From: Gerris lacustris
Lineage: Eukaryota > Arthropoda > Insecta > Hemiptera > Gerridae
Assembly (NCBI GenBank): GCA_951217055.1
Contig: OX578286.1
Location: forward strand, 8,658,033 to 8,722,032
Direction of reading: 5' to 3'
DNA: 64,000 bases
Shown here: positions 11,385 to 22,169 of the stretch, piece by piece
How the letters are laid out: each line of letters starts with the position of its first letter
Position numbering within the stretch: position 1 is the first letter of the stretch
Translations under genes and position numbers: made by a program
The notes under the pieces: model-generated
Told to the model about the DNA's origin: nothing
The model's database searches: none
What the model saw: only the letters and a program-made list of their open reading frames with translations

Positions 11385-12420
11385 TTATATAGAACTAGCT
11401 GGATACCCTTGCTTCGCTGCGAAGTGAGTTATTTTTAATTTGATGTGTTTATAAATCTACCATCATACCGTTTATAATCAAGAAACTTTTAAATTATTTT
11501 CCTAATCGAGAATATTTAGATTCTATCCCTCCCCTTTTTTCTATACCCCTTCCCCTTTGATAATATAATTTGCATATATGTATAACAAATTACTAATTAA
11601 ATCCTACCGCTGATGAAAAATTCTTAAATGTTAACTTTGGGGGGAAAAGCAGCGGTATTTTCCTTCTGTATACCCCGTGTCTTTTCACATCACTGAGTTA
11701 AAATTGGAATTATCTTTGTATAAACATATATATTTTATATGTTTACATCCAAAATAGGAGCCATTTCTCAAATATTAACTTGCTAACTTTAGAAGATCGG
11801 TCTGGACTCAATTCCCCTTCTTTTCTTACTTTTCCCTATGTCCCCCTTAGAAATAAAATGTTGTACAATACCTATTGGCAGATATCAATATAATTTAGAA
11901 ATTATACTACGTATACACATGAAGATTTTATTTAGCGTTTTAAAGAAGTGGTGATAATTATGTTATAAACATTTTAGGCATGGTAAGTTGTGATTTATAA
12001 ACAAATGTCTTCTTGATGATTTATTAACTATTTAAATAATGTATGTTTAAAAAAATGAATCTTAATTTTTTTTTTGACAGCGATTATACAGTTCTTCCTA
12101 CAGAAATTTCCACAGAACATAAAATATTGTTTGTAGCTTCTTCTGCAATTTTGGTTAAATACATTTTTTATAAAAAAAAAAAATAGAATTTTGAAATCTA
12201 TTTAGAAGCCCCTTTCTCTGCCCCATATAAAGCTAGCAAAAAGTTTTATAGCCTATAACACCTGCCGAATTGAGCTTAACATTGTACCCAAAAACCAACA
12301 AAATCTGTTCAGCCGTTTGGACGTGATTAACGCACAGACAAACAGACACAACATTTTCTAAACTTAAATTTGTTATCAGGACTACTCATTTAGTGTAAAT
12401 ACAAAATTTGAGCCAAATCG
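11385..12420. repeat. Interspersed repeat with GAACTAGCTGGATACCC start
   Basis: Begins with AACTAGCTGGATACCC and ends near a phrase common in arthropod repeats (TCTGTTCAGCCGTTTGGACG, then ACAGACAAACAGAC). Non-coding and probably the remains of a transposon. Boundaries approximate. Confidence 0.5.
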
Positions 12421-12456
12421 GATAAATGTACAGACACCACTCCATTCTTATATATA

Positions 12457-13020
12457 CAGGGTGGAGCGCGGCAGACGTATGAATTTGAAGAGGGGATTGG
12501 TCCCTTCCTATTGGTCCTAGACGGTTGAGAGTAGAGTCGTTTGAAAGAGGGGGACGGGAAGTTTATGTTCCACGTTTCAGCAGGACGGGGCCACAGCCCA
12601 CACAGCAAGGGTTTGCGTAAACGTTTTGCAAGACAGATTTCCCGGGCGTCTCATTTCTTTAAAAGGCGATTTAAACTGGCCAGCAAGATCGCCTGATTTG
12701 GCTCCTTGTGATTTGTTTCTGTGGGGATACCTTAAATCCTTGGTGTACAGCGATCGTCCCAGAACCCTGGAAGCCCTCAAGAACATTATTCGAGCCAAAA
12801 TTGCCGAAATTCCTGTGGAAATGATTGAAAGAGTGCACAAAAACTTAGAAAAAAAGGCTTAATCAGTGTTTGGAGTGTGAGGGGAACCACTTATCCGATA
12901 CTTTGTTTAAATTTAGGTAAATTTAAATTTCCCATGTTATTAAATCAGGAAAAAAATATTTTGTAACATTCTTTGTTTTATTAAATTTTCAAATTCATAC
13001 GTCTGCCGTGCTCCACCCTG
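12457..13020 (+). mobile_element. mariner-family (DD41D-type) deletion derivative
   Basis: A 564-bp element with TIRs CAGGGTGGAGCGCGGCAGACG and the matching CGTCTGCCGTGCTCCACCCTG, flanked by TA (12455-12456 and 13021-13022). About 100 bp of the left end are joined directly to the 3' transposase region. There the reading frame runs FQQDGATAHTAR and later SPDLAPCDLFLWG. The two Asp residues of these blocks are separated by 41 residues, the spacing of the DD41D ('rosa'-like) mariner group. The first catalytic Asp and the DNA-binding domain are deleted. The frame ends at 12862 (stop codon) after VHKNLEKKA. Confidence 0.88.
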
Positions 13021-13299
13021 TATTTAAAATAGTCTTATCGCCAGGTCGCATAGTTTCCGAGATATAAGTGAAAACCCTAAAATAGGGACCTCCTACGTGC
13101 CCCCCCCCCCCCCCTCGCCCCGCTCACCTCCTAGGAGTGGGGACTTTTAGTATGTTTACCTCCTAACTAGTCCAAACAAAGTCCCAAAGTCAAAAATTGT
13201 GTTCTATCCATTTCCCTCTATAATATATAATCATTTGTTGACTGGACTATATGTTTACCGTACGTTCAATTTTAATAAACTATACACAATATTGTTTAC

Positions 13300-13420
13300 C
13301 TTCGAACTGTAGATAGTCCGTGACATCGCACAGGATGAATATGACTTTGCCTGGACCATACTTGGTGGAAAACTGATCTGCAAGTCTCTCTCCTTCCTCG
13401 TCTATATCGCAAATAGATAC
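13300..13420 (-). CDS. Short-chain dehydrogenase, exon 2
   Basis: 121-nt exon between acceptor TTTTACAG and donor GTAAAC. It enters in phase 0 from exon 1 and leaves one base for exon 3. It encodes VSICDIDEEG, where the Asp at the end of the second beta-strand is the classical sign of NAD(H) rather than NADP(H) use. Then comes IFILCDVTDYLQFE, the CDVTD motif that contacts the adenine ring in SDR enzymes. Confidence 0.9.
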
Positions 13421-13494
13421 CTGTAAAATACATTTTATTTATTAATAATTAATATAAAAATGCAATTTTTCAAAAATAGTCTTATTTTCAACGT

Positions 13495-13795
13495 TTTTTT
13501 GTTTTTATTTTTTTTGGTTTCTGTATTCTTCACCTTAGTTGTATCTATGTGCAAAATTTGGGGAAGATTGAATGACGATAAGTAGTTCAAAATTGGGGCA
13601 ATAGGTGTGCGATGAAACTTAAAAAGCAAATAAATTTGATGCCATTTTTATTTATTTATTTTTTTTTTTTGGTTTCTGTATTCTTTACTTTAGTTGTATC
13701 TATGTGCAAAATTTGGGGAAGATTGAATGACGATAAGTGGTTCAAAATTGGGGTAATAGGTGTGCGATGAATCTTAAAAAGCAAATAAATTTGAC

Positions 13796-13835
<40 letters not shown>

Positions 13836-14205
13836 GTTTCTGTATTCTTCACCTTAGTTGTATCTATGTGCAAAATTTGGGGAAGATTGAATGACGATAA
13901 GTGGTTCAAAATTGGGGCAATAGGTGTGCGATGAAACTTAAAAACCAAATAAATTTGACGCCATTTTTTTTTGTTTTTATTTTTTTCGGTTTCTGTATTC
14001 TTCACCTTAGTTGTATCTATGTGCAAAATTTGGGGAAGATTGAATGACGATAAGTGGTTCAAAATTGGGGCAATAGGTGTGCGATGAAACTTAAAAACCA
14101 AATAAATTTGACGCCATTTTTTTTTTTTTTTTTTATTGAATCACGGGAAGTGGTTCAAAAATGGGGAAACGGAAATGTGCGATGAAACTTTCAAAGCAAA
14201 GTAAT
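13495..14205. repeat. Tandem array, ~155-165 bp unit, 4-5 copies
   Basis: Each unit has a T-rich tract, then GGTTTCTGTATTCTTCACC, CAAAATTTGGGGAAGATTG and GGTGTGCGATGAA. Units start near 13515, 13670, 13835 and 13987, with a truncated unit near 14130. It lies in the dehydrogenase intron just upstream (minus sense) of exon 2. The apparent open frames here are products of the repeat. Confidence 0.85.
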
Positions 14206-14224
14206 ATAAGACCAGTAAAAAAGA

Positions 14225-14365
14225 AAACTGGTTTTTGATACTCGGTCAAAATGTTTGAGCAAACATGGGGCTGTTTGATGTTTTCGCAAACATGATGTTT
14301 GACGTGTATTATGGCCTAAAATAGTCCGACATCAGGTTGGCGCAAAATGTTTGATCGTATATGGG
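14225..14365. mobile_element. Small MITE-like repeat, inverted relative at 61650
   Basis: Phrases such as CAAACATGATGTTTGACGT and CGCAAAATGTTTGATCG recur inverted at about 61650-61765. Both copies are internally repetitive (ATGTTTG units). Ends not precisely placed. Confidence 0.55.
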
Positions 14366-14621
14366 GGCAGTAAGACTCTCATGCATTTGAAGTTAAACTT
14401 AGGTTCTTGAAACAGTTGATTTTATGTATTGCTCTCTTTGCATTTGTTGAGGATTTTATTATTCAGGATTAAGAAATGGTTACGTGAAATTTAAGTGAAA
14501 TATAAAATATTTGCATAACATTTTAGCGAATACTGATGAAAACAACATTAATATATATATTATATCATAATATACATAATATTACGCTTATATACCACTT
14601 CAGTATCTTGAACAATCATCT

Positions 14622-14850
14622 ACTTCAGTGGTGCAATGGTTAGCTCATGTGCCTTCAGTATCAGAGATCGGTGGATCGAAACTGGTCCAAGAAAAATATT
14701 TTTTGCAGGTAAATCAACTGCCAGCTTAAGCCGGCAGTTGATTTACCTATAAAAAATCTTTCGCTTAGACGAGTCTCGAATCACAAACTTGGTTACATGC
14801 AATTTCGTTTCAACCAAGCCAATTTACACTACCGCGCCTAAAGATGTTTC
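14622..14850. mobile_element. Foldback with tRNA-like arms
   Basis: The centre has a strong hairpin (GTAAATCAACTGCC / GGCAGTTGATTTAC, 14711-14748). The left flank contains a tRNA A-box-like TGGTGCAATGGTTAGC. The right flank, read on the minus strand, contains a B-box-like ATTCGAGACTC. The plan resembles the larger element at 7820-9450. Tentative. Confidence 0.4.
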
Positions 14851-14995
14851 ACTTTACAAAGTTAAACAAACAAATAGATAAAAGTAAAAATTCGTTTATA
14901 AAACACAGGACAGTAATTGACACAGAGGATTGATTATATCTCAATATTTCTCCTCTTCACGTATATTCGAATATTGAAGATGAAACAAGGGGGTA

Positions 14996-15010
14996 TAATA
15001 TATATATATA

Positions 15011-15093
<83 letters not shown>
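14996..15093. repeat. (TA)n microsatellite
   Basis: About 45 TA repeats with one early interruption. The repeated IY reading frame is an artefact. Confidence 0.97.
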
Positions 15094-15584
15094 GTACGTA
15101 CGCCATATACTATGAGAGAAAAAAAAACAGAATTGAAGACACGGCAAAATATTCGATCATGGAAAATCCTGTTTTAATAATAAACCGGAAATTGGTTAAG
15201 TTATAGAGGGGAGGGGTTAGGGAGAGCCTCCCTTGTCCACTATCTTTTTTGGCATATTACACCATATGGAGTATTATTTATTCCTCAAAATAGATCCGAA
15301 ATACATAAAAAAAAACTATTGCATAATTCACTAGGTGACATACTTTAAATAAGTTGCAGCCAATTATATATTGATTGCAAAAACAAAAAAATTAATTGGG
15401 TTCCGTCTAGCAAGTTAGTTTAGAACTTTTAAAGTCTTATCAGCTGATTATATTGTTATGAGTAAGAAATTCCCCTTCTTATGGTAATACTTGATATTCG
15501 TTTATTTAAGTCAGAGGTATGGGTTCTATAAGGTGCCCCAGTTCGGAGTTACCGCAATATCGTGAGGTAATTGGGTAGACTTGG

Positions 15585-16345
15585 GCAGAGATGGTTGAGG
15601 TCTTATAATAGAAAGAGGTGGTCTCATCCTATAAATAAATAAGGTTGTTAGATGATGCAAAAGAAAGAGGTGTTTAGATCTTATAAATATAAATTATGGT
15701 TAGAATTTGTAAAAAAAAGAAGATGATTAGGTTTTATAGGAGAAAGAGATGATTACGTTTTTGAAAGGGAAAGAGATGATTAAGTCTTTGAAAAAGAAAG
15801 AAATGATTGGGTCTTTGTAATAGAAAGAGATGATTAAGTCTTTGAAAAAGAAAGAAATGATTGGGTCTTTGAAAGAGAAAGAGATGATTAGGTTTTTGAA
15901 AGAGAAAGAGATTATTAAGTCCTTGAAAGAGAAAGAGACTATTAGGTCTTTGTAAGAATGAGATGATTATGTCTTTGTAAGAGAAAGAGATGATTAGGTC
16001 TTTGAAAGAGAAAGAGATGATTAGGTCTTTCAAAGAGAAAGAGATGATTCAGTCTTTGAAAGAGAAAGAGATGCTTATGTCTTTGTAAGAGAAAGAGATG
16101 ATTAGGTCTTTCTAAGAGAAAGAGATTATTAAGTCCTTGAAAGAGAAAGAGACGATTAGGTCTTTGTAAGAATGAGATGATTAGATCTTTGTAAGAGAAA
16201 GAGATAATTATGTCTTTGAAAGAGAAAGATATAATTAAGTCTTCGTAATAGAAAGAGATAATTAAGTCTTTTTAAGAGAAAGAGATGATTAGGTCTTCGT
16301 AATAGAAAGAGATAATTAAGTCTTTGTAAGAGAAAGAGGTGGTTA
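15585..16345. repeat. Purine-rich minisatellite, ~27-bp unit
   Basis: Roughly 25 irregular copies of GATTAGGTCTTTGAAAGAGA plus AAGAGAT. The plus strand is nearly free of C. It lies in the first (minus-sense) intron of the dehydrogenase gene. Confidence 0.93.
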
Positions 16346-16349
16346 GGTC

Positions 16350-16909
16350 CTCAAATAAAATGCTTGAGGAAGTTAACTCCTCTATGATGAATAATTGTAG
16401 TAAAAAGCCATCTGGACGGTTCATGCCTCATGTCATGAGTCATGCCCCATACCCTTTTATAGGCTGTTTCGCGATAGAGGTTTAAGCAGTTTATCCTAAT
16501 TGAGTGCCTACTGCGTCAAATTGTTTGTATATACTTAATAAAATATCTTCCAGAAGAACACATGCATAAACATATTAAAAGCATGTGGAAAGGGTAGTCT
16601 GAAATGAGGAAGAAATGGAAAATTTGGGGTAATTCCCTTCCAGCTGATAATGTGTTGAAGCCGGATACGCTACATCCTGCAACATGTATGCGTGAGAATA
16701 CAACATGAATGGTTAAGGGTGTATGAGCGTGACAACATATGTCACTATGTCACTCAGTAATATGAGAGAGAGATAAGCATCGTTCCCTTTACCTAGCGTG
16801 TGAATCGAAGGGAACGAATACATTTTGAAAATATACTCAATGGGAATAAATAGTATGAATGATACACTTATATATTGTTAAATATCTACATGGAATATAA
16901 ATATTTATA
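16350..16909. other. No gene seen
   Basis: Contains a short self-complementary stretch CATGCCTCATGTCATGAGTC near 16426. Otherwise unremarkable. Confidence 0.45.
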
Positions 16910-16917
16910 AATTGATT

Positions 16918-17147
16918 CAGTGGCGGAGCTAGACCATTGGGGGCCCCCCCGCAAGAAATTTTTGGGGGCCCCTCACCAGAAAGAAAATCGATGACAAAAA
17001 AAAAAAAAAAAAAAAAACCTCTTGCGTTCAGGATTGGGGACCTCCCTCGACGTTAGTACAAGGATAGTAATTCCAGTTGTTTCAGGATTTGGGGGCCCCT
17101 TGGCACTGGGGGCCCCCCCGCAATGCGGGCCCATAGTTACGTTACTG
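16918..17147. mobile_element. 230-bp hAT MITE
   Basis: Starts CAGTGGCGGAGCTAG and ends ATAGTTACGTTACTG (imperfect inverted repeat), with an exact 8-bp duplication AATTGATT at 16910-16917 and 17148-17155. The interior holds four GGGGGCCCC-type palindromes and a poly(A) tract. Confidence 0.88.
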
Positions 17148-17254
17148 AATTGATTGTTTAGTATGATTAAAATTCGCTTAGTTAGTCCTCTAGTTCTAGT
17201 ACAAGCATATTCCATACTTGATTTGTAATTCTTTTTGCACACTATATTATTCAA

Positions 17255-17490
17255 TAGGCAACTTTTCTTTCTTTATTCTGTTACTCCCCTTGTAAGAAAC
17301 AAATGGTAGTAACAATCTAAAGAATGTATACAGAATGTTCTTATTTAGACTGTTACTCCCCTTATAATGAACAGAAATGAGTAACAATCTAAAGAAGACA
17401 TACATTAGACTAAACATCCCTTTGTCTTAATAGTTATTTAGTAAAAGTCATTTATATTCTAAAAAAAACAGGGGGGTAACAATCTAAAGA
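17255..17490. repeat. Repeat with ACTGTTACTCCCCTT blocks
   Basis: Blocks CTGTTACTCCCCTT and GTAACAATCTAAAGAA recur in inverted and direct order. The same family occurs at 38300-38715 and, in part, 32645-32775. Looks like a tandemly rearranged MITE. Confidence 0.6.
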
Positions 17491-17732
17491 AGTACCATGT
17501 GTGATGCCTATATGCATTTTTTTCCTTACCTGAAGACTATGTACCGATTTCAAAGAAATTTTGTAGATAAATGCATATTTATTTAGGATTATATACGAAG
17601 AAAAAAAAAAACGAATTATTGTCTTTAAGAGTAAAAAATAAATAAACATTATGATGACAGGAATTATAATAAATAAACTAAAGAGTTTAATGGTCAGTTT
17701 CTTGTCAAACTGCAATAAACTAATAAACACTA

Positions 17733-18722
17733 AAGTCTTCAATAGAGGAGGTAGTAATACTGAACGTAGTCAGTAAGCAAAATTAATCAATTAAAAGAAA
17801 CAACACTGATGAAGGACAAAATATAACTGATTAGTTCACTGATGAAGACCAACGAAAGTAGTAACGCATCATCATCATACTAATAATTAGAAGATTCAAG
17901 TGATCCCCACATCATCATCAAACTGAAATCTTCAATAGAGGATGTAGTAATACTGAATGTAGTCAGTAAGCCAAATTAATCAATTAAAAGAAACAACACT
18001 GATGAAGGATAATATAACTGAAAAGTTCACTGAGGAAGACCAACGAAAGTAGTAACGCATCATCATCACTAATAATTAGAAGCTTCAAGTGATCCCCATA
18101 TCATCATCAAACTGAAGTCTTCAATAGAGGATGTAGTAATACTGAATGCAGTCAGTAATCAAAATTAATCAATTAAAATAACAACACTGATGAAGGACAA
18201 TATAACTGATTAGTTCACTGATGAAGACCAACGAAAGTAGTAACGCGACACTATCACTAATAATTAGAAGCTTCAAGTGATCATTAAACTGAAATCTTCA
18301 ATAGAGGATGTAGTAATACTGAATGTAGTCAGTAAGCAAAATGAATCAATTAAAAGAAACAACACTGATGAAGGACAAAATATAACTGATTAGTTCACTG
18401 ATGAAGACCAACGAAAGTAGTAACGCATCATCATCACTAATAATTAGAAGCTTCAAGTGATCCCCACATCATCATCAAACTGAAGTCTTCAATAGAGGAT
18501 GTAGTAATACTGAATGTAGTCAGTAAGAAAAATTAATCAATTAAAAGAAACAACACTGATGAAGGATAATATAACTGAAAAGTTCACTGATTAAGACCAA
18601 CGAAAGTATCATCACTAATAATTAGAAACTATGAAGTGATCCCCAAATCATCATCACTAATAATTAGAAACTATTAAGTGGTCCCCACATCATCATCATC
18701 ACTAATAATTAGAATCTATCAA
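17733..18722. repeat. Tandem array, ~180-190 bp unit, about 5 copies
   Basis: Unit phrases: TCTTCAATAGAGGATGTAGT, TGAATGTAGTCAGTAAG, AACACTGATGAAGGA and CATCATCATCACTAATAATT. Units start near 17733, 17926, 18115, 18292 and 18483, then decay into short CATCATC-AATTAGAA repeats. It lies in the first intron (minus sense) of the dehydrogenase gene. Confidence 0.92.
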
Positions 18723-18835
18723 GTGAACCCTTTCATTTATAACGAGATCTTCAAAATCAAATTTGAAATAACTTCAATTTAAGTTTAATTAAATTACTTT
18801 CTTATAAATTAAATTACATATTAAATTTAAATTAC

Positions 18836-18928
18836 CTTAGCCCCTTGTTTTAGTAATTCTTCACAAAATGATCTTCCAATTCCGGCAGCACCACCTGTTA
18901 TCAAAGCAACTTTCCCTTTTAAATCCAT
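18836..18928 (-). CDS. Short-chain dehydrogenase/reductase, exon 1 with start codon
   Basis: First coding exon of a classical SDR enzyme. It carries 31 codons starting [20 protein letters not shown] and ends exactly at a GTAATT donor. TGGAAGIG is the TGxxxGIG dinucleotide-binding motif of the Rossmann fold. Length, motif order and intron phases across the three visible exons (0, then 1) agree with 15-hydroxyprostaglandin dehydrogenase-like SDRs, which oxidise hydroxyl groups with NAD+. In insects these form a sizeable family with mostly unknown substrates, so the substrate is open. The visible gene spans 15.4 kb (3505-18928), most of it transposon-filled intron. The catalytic Ser and Tyr-x-x-x-Lys lie outside the window. 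The AT-rich sequence upstream shows no promoter that I can name. Confidence 0.88.
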
Positions 18929-20230
18929 AATTCTATTTTTAAATATCACTTATCACAGTTTTAAAAAAAAATAACTTATTAAAAACAACTAAAAAATATA
19001 GTTAGTTCGTTCTTCTTTTAGAAAATAATTAACACCGAGAATATCAAAGTATACAATTTATATCTGTCTATCTTTTGGCGAAAATTGATTTTGAGGAAAT
19101 ACTTCGTAAATTTAAAAACTTTTTAGATAGACATATTTTTTTAAAAACAAATTTAAAACTATAAAAAAAAGATTAACTTTATTTTAAAAAAAAATATTAG
19201 TTTAAAATGTTGTTTTATATACAATCTTTTTTTTTATTTTAAACACTTAAAAGTAACATATCTTTTAAAAATAAGTAATTTAAAACAAATTTTAAATTTT
19301 CTTTAAATTAAAATGCAAAAGAGAAAAATAAATTATGTTTTTGCTTATAGTGTGTTTAATGGTAACTATGTTTATTTTAAAGAAACAAAAAAAAAATACG
19401 GAAGTTTTGACCAGGAGATAGTACAGTGTTTGATTCTATTGTAAGGGAGGGGTTGTGAAGTAAGCTAGTGTTAGTGTTCAGATAATATTAGGAGGTATGA
19501 AGAGCATGCGTCGAATTTTCGATCCGTCTATGTCCCCTCTCGTTACCCCCTCTCTCTTCCTCTAGTCAATGCAAAGGGGTAAAGGCAAGGACGGTGGGGT
19601 AAAGGTATCCCGTCACGACATAATTTCAAAACACTTTGGTCCTTGCCCCTTTTGTGCACTTTCCATACCGCCTTTTTAAACAATAAGAGTGGTCTTCAAC
19701 CACATCTTTATTCTTTTATGTGGTTTTTTGTTTCTTTAAAACCACTTAAAACTAACATTATACTCCTTGACATTTTATTGGTTAAATTTACCATTTTTAA
19801 ATGGCCCTTTTTTCATATTCTAGACGATCTTCATCAAGCCATTTTATATCATGGTCCTTTCTTTTCCTTCCTTTATTATGGCACTCCTTACGCTCCATTA
19901 TATTCTCTTCATTTATAAGGTCGCCTATTAATGGTCCTTTTATATGATCACAATATAAATGGCCCTCTTCTAGGTCATTATTGTAAAAGATTTAATCTGT
20001 GTAAATAATTTTATTGTAAGTATTATTGAATAAATAAAAATTTTATAAACAAAATGGCTCTTACCATTTTTCATATATCACCAACTAAATCTTGGTGATA
20101 TTCCTTTATAACTAGTACTTTTGTAAACAATAATAGACCTCGCGTCCAATAAAAAACAACCCTATATATCAATTTAATGACTTAAAAGAATATCCATGGC
20201 AAATTTCAAAAAAACAAAAACCATATAATA
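18929..20230. other. AT-rich sequence upstream of the dehydrogenase, no gene seen
   Basis: Low-complexity A/T runs to about 19400, then a stretch (19625-19990) rich in repeated phrases such as ATGGTCCTTT. That is probably an old repeat. The open frame 19643-19918 has no recognisable protein. Confidence 0.45.
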
Positions 20231-20239
20231 GTATATTAT

Positions 20240-20750
20240 GTTACTAGGCTGTGAAGTGAGTTTTTTCTTTACCGCGGCAATTTCATTTACTGTCGAGCGA
20301 AGCGAGACAGTAAATATTGCCAAGGTAAAGAAAAAATACTTCACAGTCGCGTACCATATGCTATTTTTTCCGAGGTAGCAGACAATGAAAAAACATTAAA
20401 TATTAATCACTAATCAATATATAATAATAATAAATATTAGAACATACTTAAGACTTAAAAAAAGAAACCTTAAAAAGAGGTTACACTATAAGAAAAGATA
20501 AATAAAACGCATTGACATCTAGCGGATTTTAATCGTACTAGAAGCATTTCTACTAAGACTGCAGCACTACTAACGGAAGTTTTGACAACTACCCGCCGGA
20601 AAATAAAAATCTTTTAGTTCCTAGAACGTAAAAGATTTTTTCTTTACAGCTAGGAGTAATGAAACGATTTTTTAAGTCCACGTAATGAAAAAATTGATTT
20701 TAGCTAAGTTTTTTAGGCTCTAAAGTTACTATTTCACAGCCTACCTCGTA
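20240..20750. mobile_element. Hairpin-bearing MITE-like repeat
   Basis: A strong hairpin (TTTCTTTACCGCGGCAAT and ATTGCCAAGGTAAAGAAA around a GAGCGAAGCGAG loop, 20262-20337) follows TAGGCTGTGAAGTGA. The complement TTTCACAGCCTA recurs at about 20731-20742 as a likely right end. Boundaries approximate. Confidence 0.5.
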
Positions 20751-20889
20751 AAAATATATTTTTATGACTTAAAAGAAGATTCATGCCAAATTTGAAAAAT
20801 TAAACGAAAAAAAAAAGTATTTGGTCTCCATCACAAACAAATTTATAGACAGACAGACGAAATGCCAAACGTTCGAGTGTCAAATCGAG

Positions 20890-22165
20890 TTCAAAATAGC
20901 TATAATTGAAAAGGGTAAGAGATCGGGTTCAATTTCCGACCGGTAAGGAATCTAATGAAACAACCATATACATAGATTTAATGATATCAACAAACATCCA
21001 TGCAAAATGTAAAGAAACAACACAATTACATCGATATAACGACCTTAAGGAAAATCCTAATTTGTTTTTGTTTTTTTTAGGTCTCCGATTTCAAAAATTC
21101 AAGACAGAAATCCTTATACATATTATGTTACAGATAAAGCAAGGATGAAAGGTAAACCTAGGTTTCCCCGGTTAGGATTAGCAAGGCTTTGCCGCTAAAG
21201 CCCGCAGAGCTTCCAACGCTACCACCTTAAACCCACTAAAACTGGGTCTAACCAATCCTAGTCGGTTGAAGCTCGAACATATATATGTGAATTGTACTCA
21301 AAAAAATATGACATCAATAATAATAGAACAGAAGCAAAGGCAAACTTAGCAGAACGGGGTACCTCGAAACTTTTCCTCACTTTGGAGGCCTCTGACGTGG
21401 CCTCTCCTGCTGCTTCGTAGCAGAAGGAAGCAGCTTTGGGCATGGTCAGTACTTGGATGGGTGACCGTTTTGAACTAACTGATGTTTTTATAATAATTTT
21501 TCAAAAAAAATATATAGATTATTTTTATTTCATTTATTTAATAATTTGATTTTTGGCGGTATTTTGACAGATGTAAACAAAGTTTGACGTTAAAAAAAAG
21601 TATCGCACTAATTAATAATTATGTTCGCTTATAACTTTTAAACTAATTATTGGAATTTCATCGGGTTTTTTATATTTGTTCCTTTTTTTACCAGTTCCAA
21701 CGATATACTATATGACAAAAACGTATTTATACTTACGGGGTATTATTAACCGTCAAAGTTTCAAAATTCAAAATGGCGGCCAATATCAAAATTAAATTTA
21801 GTGGATTTGTTTGTCATACGCAGAGAGGTACATTAGTGCCAAATTTCAACTCGATCGGACCACTTTTCTTTTAAATGTTTTTTAAAGTTTTGCTGACTTA
21901 GCAAGCTGGGTTCAAGATGGCCGAAAATTTGATTTTCCGGGCTGCACAACTAGAAGTAAGGACTGATTTTTCTGCCAAGTTTCAATTCTCTAGGTTAAAT
22001 ACCCTGGGCGCTACGATGATAACATACTACATACATACATGCATACAGACGGCATGCTGATAACCACTCAGGAGGTCTTAAAAACACTCAAAACGGATAA
22101 TTCAGTTGAAATCTAGAAAAAAAAAAAAAAAAATCAGTGAAAACAATACTTTTCCTACCATAGGT
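20890..22165. repeat. Composite old repeat region
   Basis: Contains a fragment of family R (AAGACAGAAATCC near 21100), a 5S-rRNA-like piece (21423-21468) and typical arthropod repeat phrases (GCCAAATTTCAACTCGATCG near 21838; ACATACTACATACATACATG near 22023). No intact coding sequence. Confidence 0.5.
21423..21468 (+). pseudogene. 5S-rRNA-like fragment
   Basis: TGGTCAGTACTTGGATGGG followed by TGACCG matches the strongly conserved 3' half of animal 5S rRNA, and GAAGGAAGCAGC before it resembles the GAAGTTAAGCAGC stretch. The match ends abruptly at GTTTTGAAC and the 5' half is not recognisable. It is a retroposed or SINE-borne 5S fragment, not a gene. Confidence 0.7.
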
Positions 22166-22169
22166 GAGA

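Noticed and set aside
14917..15177. Open frame rich in Ile-Tyr
   Set aside because: It is the translation of the (TA)n microsatellite.
15734..16033. Minus-strand open frame with FLFQRPNHL repeats
   Set aside because: It is the translation of the purine-rich minisatellite.
13495..18722. CRISPR-like regular repeats
   Set aside because: Units are whole-repeat tandem arrays of 27-190 bp without unique spacers, in a eukaryotic intron context.
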